Part shown: piece after piece, positions 34,696 through 42,942 of the stretch
Layout of the letters: each line of letters begins with the position of its first letter
Numbering within the stretch: the stretch's first letter is position 1
Assembly: GCA_025808415.1 (NCBI GenBank)
Contig: CP075525.1
Span: forward strand, 3,457,501 to 3,521,500
DNA: 64,000 nt
Reading direction: 5' to 3'
From: Cyclobacteriaceae bacterium
GTDB taxonomy: Bacteria > Bacteroidota > Bacteroidia > Cytophagales > Cyclobacteriaceae
Position numbers and translations under genes: made by a program
Notes under the pieces: generated by a model
Databases searched by the model: none
The model's input: the letters and a program-made list of their open reading frames with translations, nothing else
Told to the model about the DNA's origin: nothing

Positions 34696-36696
34696 TTAAT
34701 TGGATATAACCTTAAATTCAACCCTGCGGTTCAACTCTCTTCCCTCCTCTTCATCGTCATTGCTGGCCAGGGGCTTGGTTTTTCCAAAGCCAATGGCGGT
34801 TATCCTTCTGGCATCAATACCCTTTTTGGTGAGAAAATCCTTTACTGCTTCGGCCCTTCGCTGCGACAAGGCCATGTTATAGGCAGCCGTACCAATGTTA
34901 TCGGTATGCCCGGCAATCTCTACTTTCATGCCTGGGTTTTGCTGCATCATGCGTTCAAGTTTATTCAATTCATTGTATGACTCTTGCTTGAACGTTGCTT
35001 TGTTAAAATCAAAGTAAATGTTCCGTAAGATTGACACCATGCCGGTTTGGAGTTTTCGCAATTCAATCGTACGTGTTACTTCCTTGTCCTGATCGGAAGC
35101 ACCTTCTATGCGAACATTTTGGTTAACAAACATGTACCCTTCGCTTTCAACTGATAGCCGGTAGTCTTTCGCCTCGGCTTCGCTTATCCTGAATTCCACC
35201 TTACCGGGTTGTTTGGTTGATGATGGCACAATGATGTTATCGCGCAAGCCTTCCAATCGAATGCGTGCGTCAACAGGCTCTTTTGATTGGGCATCAACAG
35301 CACTTACAATGTAGCGTAAAGGAATTTTTGTTTTCTCTTCAACCTGATCTGAAACGGGTTCAGGATCTTTTTTAGCCAATGGTTGGTCAGGGATGGTGAT
35401 CATGTAAATATCATCATACCCTAATCCATCTTCGCGTACCGATGAATAATAGGCCCGCTTGCCATCTTTGGTGCTCACAAAGAAAATATCGTTGTCTGGG
35501 GTGTTAATGGGGTATCCTAAATTCTCCGGCTCAGTCCATTCATTGGTAGCTTCATCAAAAACCGATTTGTAGATATCAAAACCACCCATGCCTTTTCTTC
35601 CTTTTGAGCTGAAGTAAAGTGTTTTACCATCGTAGTCAATAAAGGGGCCATCATCATCCGCTGATGTATTGATTTTGGGACCCAGGTTTTTCACACTGGA
35701 CCATTCACCTTTTGAATCAAGCGTAGCCTTGTATAAATCCAACCCACCAAAACCACCCGGGCGATTGCTGGAGAAATACAGTGTTTTTTCATCGGGAGAA
35801 ATTGTTATTGATTTTTCTTCAAAACTTGAGTTGATGATGCCTGGCAGTGGAACAGGCACACCCCATGAGCCATCGGGCTTGCGTTCGGAATAATAGATGT
35901 CTCCGCCATTATCGGTTTTATAAATAAACAACGTTTGACCATCGGCAGAGAAAGCCAGGTTAGAATCGTGGTAGATTGAATTTACAACCGGACCAATATT
36001 TTCAGCAGGCTGCCAAACACCATTTACTTTTTTGGAGATAAAAATGTCTTCAAACGGTTTGTTGTCTGTATCCACGTTTTGATTCATGTTGCCGTCCTTT
36101 CTTCGGGAGGTGAAGATTATTTCATCCTCTGCAGCATTCAATACGGGGGCATAGTCATCCCATTCGGAATTTATTTCACGGCTTATGTTTACGATAGAAT
36201 AGTTTTTAGGGCTGCTTACGAACTCTTTTCCGTTTTCACATTCCTGAATGTTCCTGTCAACCGTGGCAAGGTCAACCTTATCGCGACCCTGGTAATTAGG
36301 TCGTTTGTTGACCCGATCTTTATAACGGTTATAGAATTCAATGGCCTTGTCGAATTGTAATCCATATTGGTAGCTCTGCCCAATCAGGTATTCGATATGA
36401 AAGCGATAGTTCGGATCCTGTTCGTAAACGCGCATGAAATATTGCACGGCCAGGTCCTTTTGGATAGTCATGAGGTGGTAACGCCCTGCTTCAAAGTTAA
36501 TGGTGAGGTTCTCCGGATCGAGATTGGCACCAATAACCAAAACTTCGCGTATATCGTTGTCGGCCTGCGAGCCTTCGCGCATCAATTCCGCAACTTTCAG
36601 GTATTCCTGAGCTTGTTGTTTGGTATCTTGACTGAAACTAATGACGAACGTCCCTGCAACAGCTAAAAAAACCAGTACATACCGGGTGCTGAACAT
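34696..36696 (-). CDS. PorE-like OmpA-family protein (TPR, PD40, CRD, OmpA)
   Basis: From Met at 36696 the product is 666 residues with a signal peptide (RYVLVFLAVAGTFVISFSQ). Order: TPR repeats (about residues 25-140, AVQYFMRVYEQDPNYRF), WD40/PD40 beta-propeller repeats (about 170-430, FSADGQTLFIYKTDNGGDIYY, ISPDEKTLYFSSNRPGGFGGLDLYK), a carboxypeptidase regulatory-like domain (about 460-540), and a C-terminal OmpA domain (NIYFDFNKATFKQESYNEL, AGHTDNIGTAAYN, RRAEAVKDFLTKKGI, ELNRRVEF) that binds peptidoglycan. This four-part order is that of PorE, a peptidoglycan-linked T9SS component, though similar proteins without that role exist. Its gene lies in a T9SS-linked neighbourhood (porT). Confidence 0.82.
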   Translation of the reverse strand: MFSTRYVLVFLAVAGTFVISFSQDTKQQAQEYLKVAELMREGSQADNDIREVLVIGANLDPENLTINFEAGRYHLMTIQKDLAVQYFMRVYEQDPNYRFHIEYLIGQSYQYGLQFDKAIEFYNRYKDRVNKRPNYQGRDKVDLATVDRNIQECENGKEFVSSPKNYSIVNISREINSEWDDYAPVLNAAEDEIIFTSRRKDGNMNQNVDTDNKPFEDIFISKKVNGVWQPAENIGPVVNSIYHDSNLAFSADGQTLFIYKTDNGGDIYYSERKPDGSWGVPVPLPGIINSSFEEKSITISPDEKTLYFSSNRPGGFGGLDLYKATLDSKGEWSSVKNLGPKINTSADDDGPFIDYDGKTLYFSSKGRKGMGGFDIYKSVFDEATNEWTEPENLGYPINTPDNDIFFVSTKDGKRAYYSSVREDGLGYDDIYMITIPDQPLAKKDPEPVSDQVEEKTKIPLRYIVSAVDAQSKEPVDARIRLEGLRDNIIVPSSTKQPGKVEFRISEAEAKDYRLSVESEGYMFVNQNVRIEGASDQDKEVTRTIELRKLQTGMVSILRNIYFDFNKATFKQESYNELNKLERMMQQNPGMKVEIAGHTDNIGTAAYNMALSQRRAEAVKDFLTKKGIDARRITAIGFGKTKPLASNDDEEEGRELNRRVEFKVISN

Positions 36697-36858
36697 GCTA
36701 AAAATGGGTTTACGATTAACGGTAACTATAGTTTTAAAAAAATAAGTATGCCAATATAGGAAAAACCGCTTGTAGAATAACACAAATACCAGCCATAAAG
36801 CACTCAAATCTTACATTATTAGTATTTTGGGGTGAAAGCTTTACTTCAACCAAAAACC

Positions 36859-37458
36859 ATGATTATCCGCGAGGCCGAATTTGTTTCCAGCATAACCAAC
36901 CTTGCCCAATTGCCTGGGAAAAAACTGCCCGAATTTGCCTTTATCGGCCGCTCCAATGTGGGTAAGTCATCATTGGTCAACATGTTAACAGGCCGAAAGC
37001 AATTAGCCAAAACCTCGGCAAAACCCGGTAAAACACAGACCATCAACCACTATTTGATCAACAGTGAATGGTACCTGGTGGACTTGCCCGGTTACGGGTG
37101 GGCAGGCGTAAGCCAGGAGAAAAGGGCCGGATTTGGGAAGATCATAGAAAACTACGTTACGAAAAGCCCGAACTTGTTTTGCCTGTTTGTGCTCATCGAT
37201 ATCCGGCTCAAACCTCAACCCATCGACCTGAGCTTCATACAATGGGCAGGTTCACAACAAATACCCCTGGCTTTTATTTATACTAAAGCAGACAAGCTTT
37301 CAAAAAGTAAAGTTGAGCAAAACCGGAAAGTTTTTGAAAATGAACTGTTAAAAACCTGGGAAGAATTGCCCCAAAGCATCTTAACATCCTCAGAAAAAAA
37401 AACCGGTAAAGATGATGTGCTCGACTTTATCGATACGGTGCTAAAGGCTAATCAGTAA
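36859..37458 (+). CDS. engB: Ribosome biogenesis GTPase EngB (YsxC/YihA)
   Basis: EngB is an essential GTPase that acts late in assembly of the large ribosomal subunit. From ATG 36859 the product (MIIREAEFVSSITNLAQLPG) is 199 residues. G1 is FIGRSNVGKSSLVNML, G2 is in KPGKTQTINHYL, G3 is LVDLPGYGWAGVS, G4 is FIYTKADKLS and G5 is ILTSSEKKTG. A GTG at 36832 also leads into the frame but adds nine residues that the family lacks. The gene is divergent from the PorE-like gene and followed 35 bases later by DUF5606. Confidence 0.94.
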   Translation: MIIREAEFVSSITNLAQLPGKKLPEFAFIGRSNVGKSSLVNMLTGRKQLAKTSAKPGKTQTINHYLINSEWYLVDLPGYGWAGVSQEKRAGFGKIIENYVTKSPNLFCLFVLIDIRLKPQPIDLSFIQWAGSQQIPLAFIYTKADKLSKSKVEQNRKVFENELLKTWEELPQSILTSSEKKTGKDDVLDFIDTVLKANQ

Positions 37459-37493
37459 TTTCTTTTAGTTTTGCGCCCGAACAAACTGCTACT

Positions 37494-37925
37494 ATGAAAC
37501 TAGAGGACATTGCAACACTATCGGGTAAAGGAGGCTTATTTAAAATCTTAAAACCCGGCAAATCGGGTGTTATACTGGAATCGCTTGACGATGCAAAAAC
37601 CAAGTTGGTGGCAACCGCTCACCACAAGCTTTCTGTGCTCAGTGAAATCTCGATTTATACCACAACCAAAGAGGGTACGGTTTCTTTATTGGAAGTTTTA
37701 AAAAAAATAAATGCCAACTTTGGTGCCGACCTTGGGCTAGATGCTGATGCGGATAATACCGAATTAAAATCTTTTATGAAATCGGTGCTGCCCGAATACG
37801 ATCAGGATCGTGTTTATGTATCGGATATTAAAAAACTGGTGCGCTGGTACAGTATTTTAATCGCTCAGGCGCCCGAAATTTTTGCAGCGGCTGAAAACAA
37901 AGTGGAAGAGAAAAAGCCAGATTAA
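37494..37925 (+). CDS. DUF5606 family protein
   Basis: A 143-residue protein of the DUF5606 family, found in Bacteroidetes. It opens with [22 protein letters not shown] and [17 protein letters not shown], an SH3/KOW-like strand pattern, and ends with a helical part, [20 protein letters not shown], then a Lys/Glu-rich tail. The function is unknown. TAGTTTTG at 37466-37473 matches the Bacteroidetes -7 box; a clear -33 box is not seen. The 3' end overlaps the convergent fbp gene by four bases. Confidence 0.85.
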   Translation: MKLEDIATLSGKGGLFKILKPGKSGVILESLDDAKTKLVATAHHKLSVLSEISIYTTTKEGTVSLLEVLKKINANFGADLGLDADADNTELKSFMKSVLPEYDQDRVYVSDIKKLVRWYSILIAQAPEIFAAAENKVEEKKPD

Positions 37926-38914
37926 TATTGCTCGGCCAGCTCCACCATATTTTTTGAGCCTACATAAAATGGGGTTCGTTGGTGAAGCGATGTAGGTTGT
38001 ATATCCAATATCCGTTCCTTTCCATTGGATGCCTTACCTCCGGCCTGTTCGGCTACAAAAGCAAGTGCATTGCACTCATACATTAAGCGCAATTTCCCAT
38101 TGGGATCTTTGGCCGTTGCGGGGTAAATGTAAATACCGCCTTTAAGTAAGTTTCGGTGAAAGTCGGCAACCAATGAGCCAATGTACCGACCGGTGTAACC
38201 TTCATCCTTGCAATAATGCAGGTAATTGCGCACCGACTGTGAGAATGATTTATAAGAGCCTTCGTTAACCGAAAATATTTTTCCGTTAATGGGTTGCCGC
38301 ATGTTCGGGTGCGATAGAAAATACTCGCCCAATGTGGGTTCGTAAGTAAAACCATTAACGCCATGCCCGGTTGTATACACAAGCATGGTGGATGAACCAT
38401 ACAAGATGTAACCTGCCGCTACCTGTTCTGATCCCTTCTGCAAAATATCCTCCTCTTGTATGGGCGTGCCGGGTTTGGTTTTTCTTCGGTAAATCGAAAA
38501 AATAGTACCAATCGAAACATTCACATCAATGTTAGATGAACCGTCAAGCGGATCAATGGCAATGACATATTTTCCGTCATTGTTCAAATCAAGGTAACTT
38601 TCACTCTCTTCCGAAATCAAGGCGCAAGCCTCCCCACCTTTCATCAGCGCACGCGTAAACCGTATGTTGGCCAGTACATCAAGTTTTTGCTGCTGCTCAC
38701 CACCTGTATTGGTTGATCCCAGCGACCCCATAATATCAATAAGTCCGGCTTTGTTTACCTCGCGGTTAACAACCTTTGAGGCTAGTGCGATGTCGCGAAG
38801 AAGCTGGGAGAGCTCACCGCTAGCGTAGGCAAACTGGTTTTGCTTGCTTTTAATAAACCTGTCGAGTGCGCTGCCGATGGGTGCGGCAATCCGGGATTCT
38901 TCCATGATTGGCAT
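37922..38914 (-). CDS. fbp: Fructose-1,6-bisphosphatase, class I
   Basis: FBPase removes the C1 phosphate from fructose 1,6-bisphosphate in gluconeogenesis. The 330-residue length and motifs fit class [14 protein letters not shown] (metal-site Glu), [28 protein letters not shown] (the family signature with metal-site Asp residues), [28 protein letters not shown] (substrate-site block) and [23 protein letters not shown]. Class I is the classic enzyme and is widespread in Bacteroidetes. It is divergent from lysC, with 67 bases between the starts. Confidence 0.95.
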   Translation of the reverse strand: MPIMEESRIAAPIGSALDRFIKSKQNQFAYASGELSQLLRDIALASKVVNREVNKAGLIDIMGSLGSTNTGGEQQQKLDVLANIRFTRALMKGGEACALISEESESYLDLNNDGKYVIAIDPLDGSSNIDVNVSIGTIFSIYRRKTKPGTPIQEEDILQKGSEQVAAGYILYGSSTMLVYTTGHGVNGFTYEPTLGEYFLSHPNMRQPINGKIFSVNEGSYKSFSQSVRNYLHYCKDEGYTGRYIGSLVADFHRNLLKGGIYIYPATAKDPNGKLRLMYECNALAFVAEQAGGKASNGKERILDIQPTSLHQRTPFYVGSKNMVELAEQY

Positions 38915-38981
38915 TACGTTATTTTAAATTGATCTTTACAGCCTGTAAAATTAACCTGCAAACGATTTAGAACAACGAAAT

Positions 38982-40226
38982 ATGAAGGTTTTTAAATTTG
39001 GGGGTGCCTCCCTTAAACATGCCCAGGCCGTGCGCAACATGGTCGCTATTGTGCGTAAATATTCCAGCGGCCCTTTGGTGATCATTGTTTCCGCCATGGA
39101 CAAAACCACCAATGCTTTGGAAAAGGTAGTTAAAACTTTCCTTTCCGGTGGGGATTTTCAATCGGAAATCAACAGCATAGTATCCTTTCATGAAAGCCTT
39201 GTGAATGATCTCTTCAAAAACCCACAAACAGCCCTTACTGCCTTGAAACCACTAACCGCTCAGTTACTGGACAAGCTTAAAGCAGCAGGGGATGAGGACG
39301 CACTGTACGACCAGGTAGTTTGCTTTGGTGAAATCTTCTCTTCCATCATTGTCCATCATTACCTAAAGGAAACCGGCATTGAAAACGAATGGCTTGATGC
39401 ACGGGAATTAATCCGAACCGACAGTACATTCCGTGAAGGAAAAATCGATTGGGCCTCTACTGAGAAAAATATAAGCAAGCTGAAAAGTGAACGAAATACT
39501 TCCATACTGCTTACGCAAGGATTTATCGGAAGCGATGCAACTGGAAACCCCACCACACTTGGTCGCGAAGGTTCTGATTTTTCGGCAGCCATTTTTGCTT
39601 CTTGCCTTCATGCCGAATCGGTAACCATATGGAAAGATGTACCCGGGGTAATGAATGCCGACCCTAAACGCTTACCGGCAGCCGTTGTATTTAACGAGTT
39701 ACCCTACAAAGAAGCCGCTGAAATGACCTACTATGGTGCCTCCGTCATCCATCCGAAAACAATAAAACCATTAGCGCTTAAAGGCATACCCTTATGGGTG
39801 AAGAGTTTTGCCAATCCGCAACTGCCCGGCACAAAAATACACGACTGCAAGGTGGAGAACCTGCCGCCTATGATTGTGTTTAAGGATAACCAATGCCTGA
39901 TCTCTTGCAAGGTTACTGATTTTACTTTTGTTAATGAGGAGCAACTCGGTACCATATTCCATGCATTAACCGAATTGAACATGAAATTAAATGTGATGCA
40001 AAACTCCGCGATTTCCTTTTCGTTTTGTATCGACTTCCGCGAGAACAAGGTTATGGCGCTTATTGAAAAACTACAACAAAACTTTGAGGTGTACTACAAC
40101 ACAAACCTCACGCTCATCACCATTAAAAATTATGATGAGCCCAGTTTTGAAACGTACCGGAAAATACCCGGGCTGTTATTGGAGCAATCGTCACGATCAA
40201 CATTGCAAGTGCTTGTAAAGGGATAA
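38982..40226 (+). CDS. lysC: Aspartate kinase
   Basis: Aspartate kinase makes aspartyl phosphate, the first step toward lysine, threonine and methionine. The 414-residue product has MKVFKFGGASLKHAQAVRN (kinase signature), VIIVSAMDKTTNALEKVV, LTQGFIGSDATGNPTTLGREGSDFSAAIFA (substrate-binding Glu/Asp), ESVTIWKDVPGVMNADPKRLP and MTYYGASVIHPKTIKPL. The C-terminal ACT region (VTDFTFVNEEQLGTIFHALTELN) is the usual site of feedback control. It has no fused homoserine dehydrogenase. Transcribed alone, divergently from fbp. Confidence 0.93.
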   Translation: MKVFKFGGASLKHAQAVRNMVAIVRKYSSGPLVIIVSAMDKTTNALEKVVKTFLSGGDFQSEINSIVSFHESLVNDLFKNPQTALTALKPLTAQLLDKLKAAGDEDALYDQVVCFGEIFSSIIVHHYLKETGIENEWLDARELIRTDSTFREGKIDWASTEKNISKLKSERNTSILLTQGFIGSDATGNPTTLGREGSDFSAAIFASCLHAESVTIWKDVPGVMNADPKRLPAAVVFNELPYKEAAEMTYYGASVIHPKTIKPLALKGIPLWVKSFANPQLPGTKIHDCKVENLPPMIVFKDNQCLISCKVTDFTFVNEEQLGTIFHALTELNMKLNVMQNSAISFSFCIDFRENKVMALIEKLQQNFEVYYNTNLTLITIKNYDEPSFETYRKIPGLLLEQSSRSTLQVLVKG

Positions 40227-40250
40227 ATAAAAGGGCTCGGCACGCCACAT

Positions 40251-40739
40251 CTATTCCCTGTTAAATACGCTCTGTTCAAGGTGCACAAGAAATGCTTCTG
40301 TTGACCGGTCGAGGATTTCAAAAACTTCCTGGAATCCACGCATGCCGCCATAGTACGGATCAGGAACTTCATCGTGGTCATCGGTTGAATCAAAAGAACG
40401 CATTAAATATACTTTGTGCCGATGAAGGGAAGCATTCGGTAAATTCAATATGTTTTGATGGTTACTCCTGTCCATCGCCAAAATAAAATCAAAATACTCC
40501 AGGTCGCTTGGTTGTAATTGCCTGCCCCGGTGGTTAATGGAAATACCGTTTTGATGCGCATTGGCCCTTGTCCGCTCATCAGGCAAGTCACCAATATGAT
40601 AGTTTGATGTACCGCACGAGTCCGCTTCAACCTGGTGCTGATAACCCCGTTGCGAAATTTTGTGTTTAAAAATAGCCTCTGCCAGGGGCGATCGGCAAAT
40701 ATTGCCCAGGCAAACAAAAAGTACTTTTACATTTGACAT
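40251..40739 (-). CDS. Low molecular weight protein-tyrosine phosphatase
   Basis: A 162-residue phosphatase. The catalytic loop is at the N-terminus, VLFVCLGNICRSPLAEAIF (nucleophile Cys10, Arg16), and the acid Asp is in EVPDPYYGGMRGFQEVFEIL. LAMDRSNHQNIL is a further family block. Such enzymes act on tyrosine-phosphorylated proteins, in bacteria often on tyrosine kinases of capsule or exopolysaccharide export; no such kinase is seen nearby. The gene is convergent with lysC (24 bases between the ends). Confidence 0.92.
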   Translation of the reverse strand: MSNVKVLFVCLGNICRSPLAEAIFKHKISQRGYQHQVEADSCGTSNYHIGDLPDERTRANAHQNGISINHRGRQLQPSDLEYFDFILAMDRSNHQNILNLPNASLHRHKVYLMRSFDSTDDHDEVPDPYYGGMRGFQEVFEILDRSTEAFLVHLEQSVFNRE

Positions 40740-40871
40740 CGTGATGCTGGTCAGTTTTTGCTAACGTTAAACTGCAGAATTTAGCGGTTAAAATAATAAA
40801 TGGCCGGGTTACAAAAAGCCAGCCCAAACGTATATAAACACGCATAGCACACTTTTACCGCCTTTTGGTTT

Positions 40872-40908
40872 GAAAAGCCCTCCTTCACTTGCTCGAAGGG
40901 GGCTTTTC
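40872..40908. terminator. Terminator-like hairpin in a divergent gap
   Basis: GAAAAGCCC-T-CCTTC and GAAGG-G-GGCTTTTC pair as an imperfect 14-bp stem with an 8-base loop. It lies between two divergent genes (phosphatase and enoyl-CoA hydratase), so neither gene reads into it. It may end a small unseen transcript. The rest of the gap 40740-40980 shows no gene. Confidence 0.55.
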
Positions 40909-40980
40909 TTATTTATACCCACCCCGTATTCACTAACCGGCCTGTTAATATTTTTTTAGATTTGTGAAAATCTGATTGTT

Positions 40981-41754
40981 ATGGAGTTTATCAAGGTTAC
41001 CGAACAATATCAACCTGCCATTGCCCTTATCCAACTTAACCGTCCCAAAGAACTCAACGCGTTGAATAAACAGTTGATGGAAGAGGTGCGTGACACGCTG
41101 CAGCAACTTGACAAAAACGAGGCAGTCCGCGTCATCATCATTACCGGTGATGAGCGTGCATTTGCTGCCGGGGCCGACATCAAACAAATGGCTGACAAAT
41201 CAGCAGTTGACATGTTGTTGATCGACCAGTTCAGCACCTGGGATCAAATCCGGAAAACCAAAAAACCCATTATTGCCGCGGTATCGGGTTTTGCCTTAGG
41301 AGGCGGCTGTGAATTTGCCATGACCTGCGATATGATTATTGCTTCCGAAACTGCAAAGTTTGGCCAGCCCGAAATAAAAATAGGAACAATACCCGGTGCC
41401 GGGGGAACGCAACGACTGACCAAAGCCGTTGGCAAAGCCAAGGCCATGGAACTGATCCTGACAGGCAGGTTCATTTCGGCTGAAGAGGCCCATTTTTATG
41501 GCTTGGTGAACAAGGTTGTGCCGGTGGAAATGTACCTGCACGAAGCGGTTGAACTGGCTAAAGAAATAGCACAAATGTCACCGGTGGCTGTTCAGCTGGC
41601 TAAAGAAGCTATTAATCGTTCATTTGAAACCCAGTTGGACGAAGGGCTCGCCTTCGAACGTAAAAATTTTTACTTAACCTTTGCCTCTGAAGACCAGAAA
41701 GAAGGCATGAAGGCCTTCGTTGAAAAAAGAAAAGCCGAGTTTAAGGGCCGCTGA
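40981..41754 (+). CDS. Enoyl-CoA hydratase/isomerase family protein
   Basis: A 257-residue crotonase-fold enzyme that probably hydrates trans-2-enoyl-CoA. The oxyanion hole and active-site blocks are ALIQLNRPKELNALNKQLMEEV, ITGDERAFAAGADIKQMAD, AAVSGFALGGGCEFAMTCDMIIAS (catalytic Glu in GCEF) and FGQPEIKIGTIPGAGGTQRL (second Glu in PEIKIG). Both catalytic Glu positions of true hydratases are present. TAGATTTG at 40957-40964 matches the -7 promoter consensus 17 bases before the start, though no TTTG lies at the right distance upstream. The next gene starts 10 bases after the stop. Confidence 0.92.
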   Translation: MEFIKVTEQYQPAIALIQLNRPKELNALNKQLMEEVRDTLQQLDKNEAVRVIIITGDERAFAAGADIKQMADKSAVDMLLIDQFSTWDQIRKTKKPIIAAVSGFALGGGCEFAMTCDMIIASETAKFGQPEIKIGTIPGAGGTQRLTKAVGKAKAMELILTGRFISAEEAHFYGLVNKVVPVEMYLHEAVELAKEIAQMSPVAVQLAKEAINRSFETQLDEGLAFERKNFYLTFASEDQKEGMKAFVEKRKAEFKGR

Positions 41755-41764
41755 TCGTTTGCGC

Positions 41765-42829
41765 ATGGATCAATCAGGCTCACGAACTTTTAATGTTGAA
41801 CGCACAGCCGCGTGGTTTATCATTCTGGCTATAATTATTTTCTGCCTTAATTACTTCAGCAATTTCCTGCAACCCATTGTTGTAGCCATAATGATTTGGT
41901 ATGGCGTATATGAATTGAAACGGCTATTGGATAAAATCAAAATAAAAGGAAAACCATTACCTAACTGGTTGCTTACCACATTCGCTTTCCTGATTATCCT
42001 GCTCATCAGTTTTGGTGTTTTTGAAATCCTTACTTCAAACCTGGAGTTGGTCATCCGAAAATCGCCCGAATATGCCGAGAACTTTAAGAATATGATTTCC
42101 GGATTGCAGACCCTTGAGGGTTTTCAAGACATACAGGAAAGAATTGTAAGCCGTGCGAAAGAATTTGATATCCAGCCTATCCTTACGGCCTTGTTGAATA
42201 GCTTAACCAGTATTGCCGGCAATACAGTAATCATTATTATTTATGTTGCCTTTTTGCTGGTGGAAGAAAAATTCTTCACCAAAAAATTACATGCCGTTAC
42301 CGCAAGTTCCACTAAGCAAGAAAAAGTTGATCTGGTAATTAGCCAAATTACAGATGCCATCAGAAAATATATATCCGTAAAAACTCAAATGAGTCTGTTA
42401 ACCGGTGTGTTGAGCTACATTTTGCTGTGGCTTTTTGGGGTGGACTTTCCGGTGCTTTGGGCCTTTTTGATTTTCCTGCTCAACTACATCCCCTATATAG
42501 GCTCATTTATTGCCACATCACTGCCTGCTGTTTTTGCATTGTTCCAGTTCCAATCGTTTGCCATGTTGTTTTGGGTATTCCTGGCCATTCAATCGGTGCA
42601 GTTATTAGTAGGCAACGTGCTTGAACCTAAGGTGATGGGGCGCACACTTAATCTCAGTCCGCTAGGCGTAATGCTGGCCTTAACCTTTTGGGGCGTTATC
42701 TGGGGCGTGCTGGGTATGTTCCTTTCTGTGCCCATCACCTCCGTTATGCTAATCACCTTTTCGCGTTTTGAAAGTACCCGCTTTATTGCCGTATGGCTTT
42801 CAGAAACAGGGGAACTGGGCAACACCTAA
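41765..42829 (+). CDS. AI-2E family transporter (YdiK/PerM type)
   Basis: From ATG 41765 the product is 354 residues with about seven hydrophobic segments: two at the N-terminus (WFIILAIIIFCLNYFSNFL), an internal soluble part (residues about 85-160), and the conserved C-terminal block VLEPKVMGRTLNLSPLGVMLALTFWGVIWGVLGMFLSVPITSVM. The GxLxPxxMGxxxxLSP pattern is the family signature. Despite the name, most members do not carry autoinducer-2; several are sodium/proton antiporters or permeases of unknown cargo. The frame opens at 41720 inside the hydratase gene, but ATG 41765 fits the family. Confidence 0.87.
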   Translation: MDQSGSRTFNVERTAAWFIILAIIIFCLNYFSNFLQPIVVAIMIWYGVYELKRLLDKIKIKGKPLPNWLLTTFAFLIILLISFGVFEILTSNLELVIRKSPEYAENFKNMISGLQTLEGFQDIQERIVSRAKEFDIQPILTALLNSLTSIAGNTVIIIIYVAFLLVEEKFFTKKLHAVTASSTKQEKVDLVISQITDAIRKYISVKTQMSLLTGVLSYILLWLFGVDFPVLWAFLIFLLNYIPYIGSFIATSLPAVFALFQFQSFAMLFWVFLAIQSVQLLVGNVLEPKVMGRTLNLSPLGVMLALTFWGVIWGVLGMFLSVPITSVMLITFSRFESTRFIAVWLSETGELGNT

Positions 42830-42942
42830 ATTCTTGATTCCCGCCCATCCTTAAGCAACATTTACCACGCGTATGAACGGGGTAGGTTTTTGTTGGAAAA
42901 TCCCGAAATAAAATCAATCTTAATACTGTCCTTTGTCATTCC

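Noticed and set aside
34696..36807. Longer N-terminus of the OmpA-family protein (Met at 36807)
   Set aside because: The extra 37 residues are hydrophobic but lie in the region just before a good signal peptide at 36696; the later start gives a normal leader.
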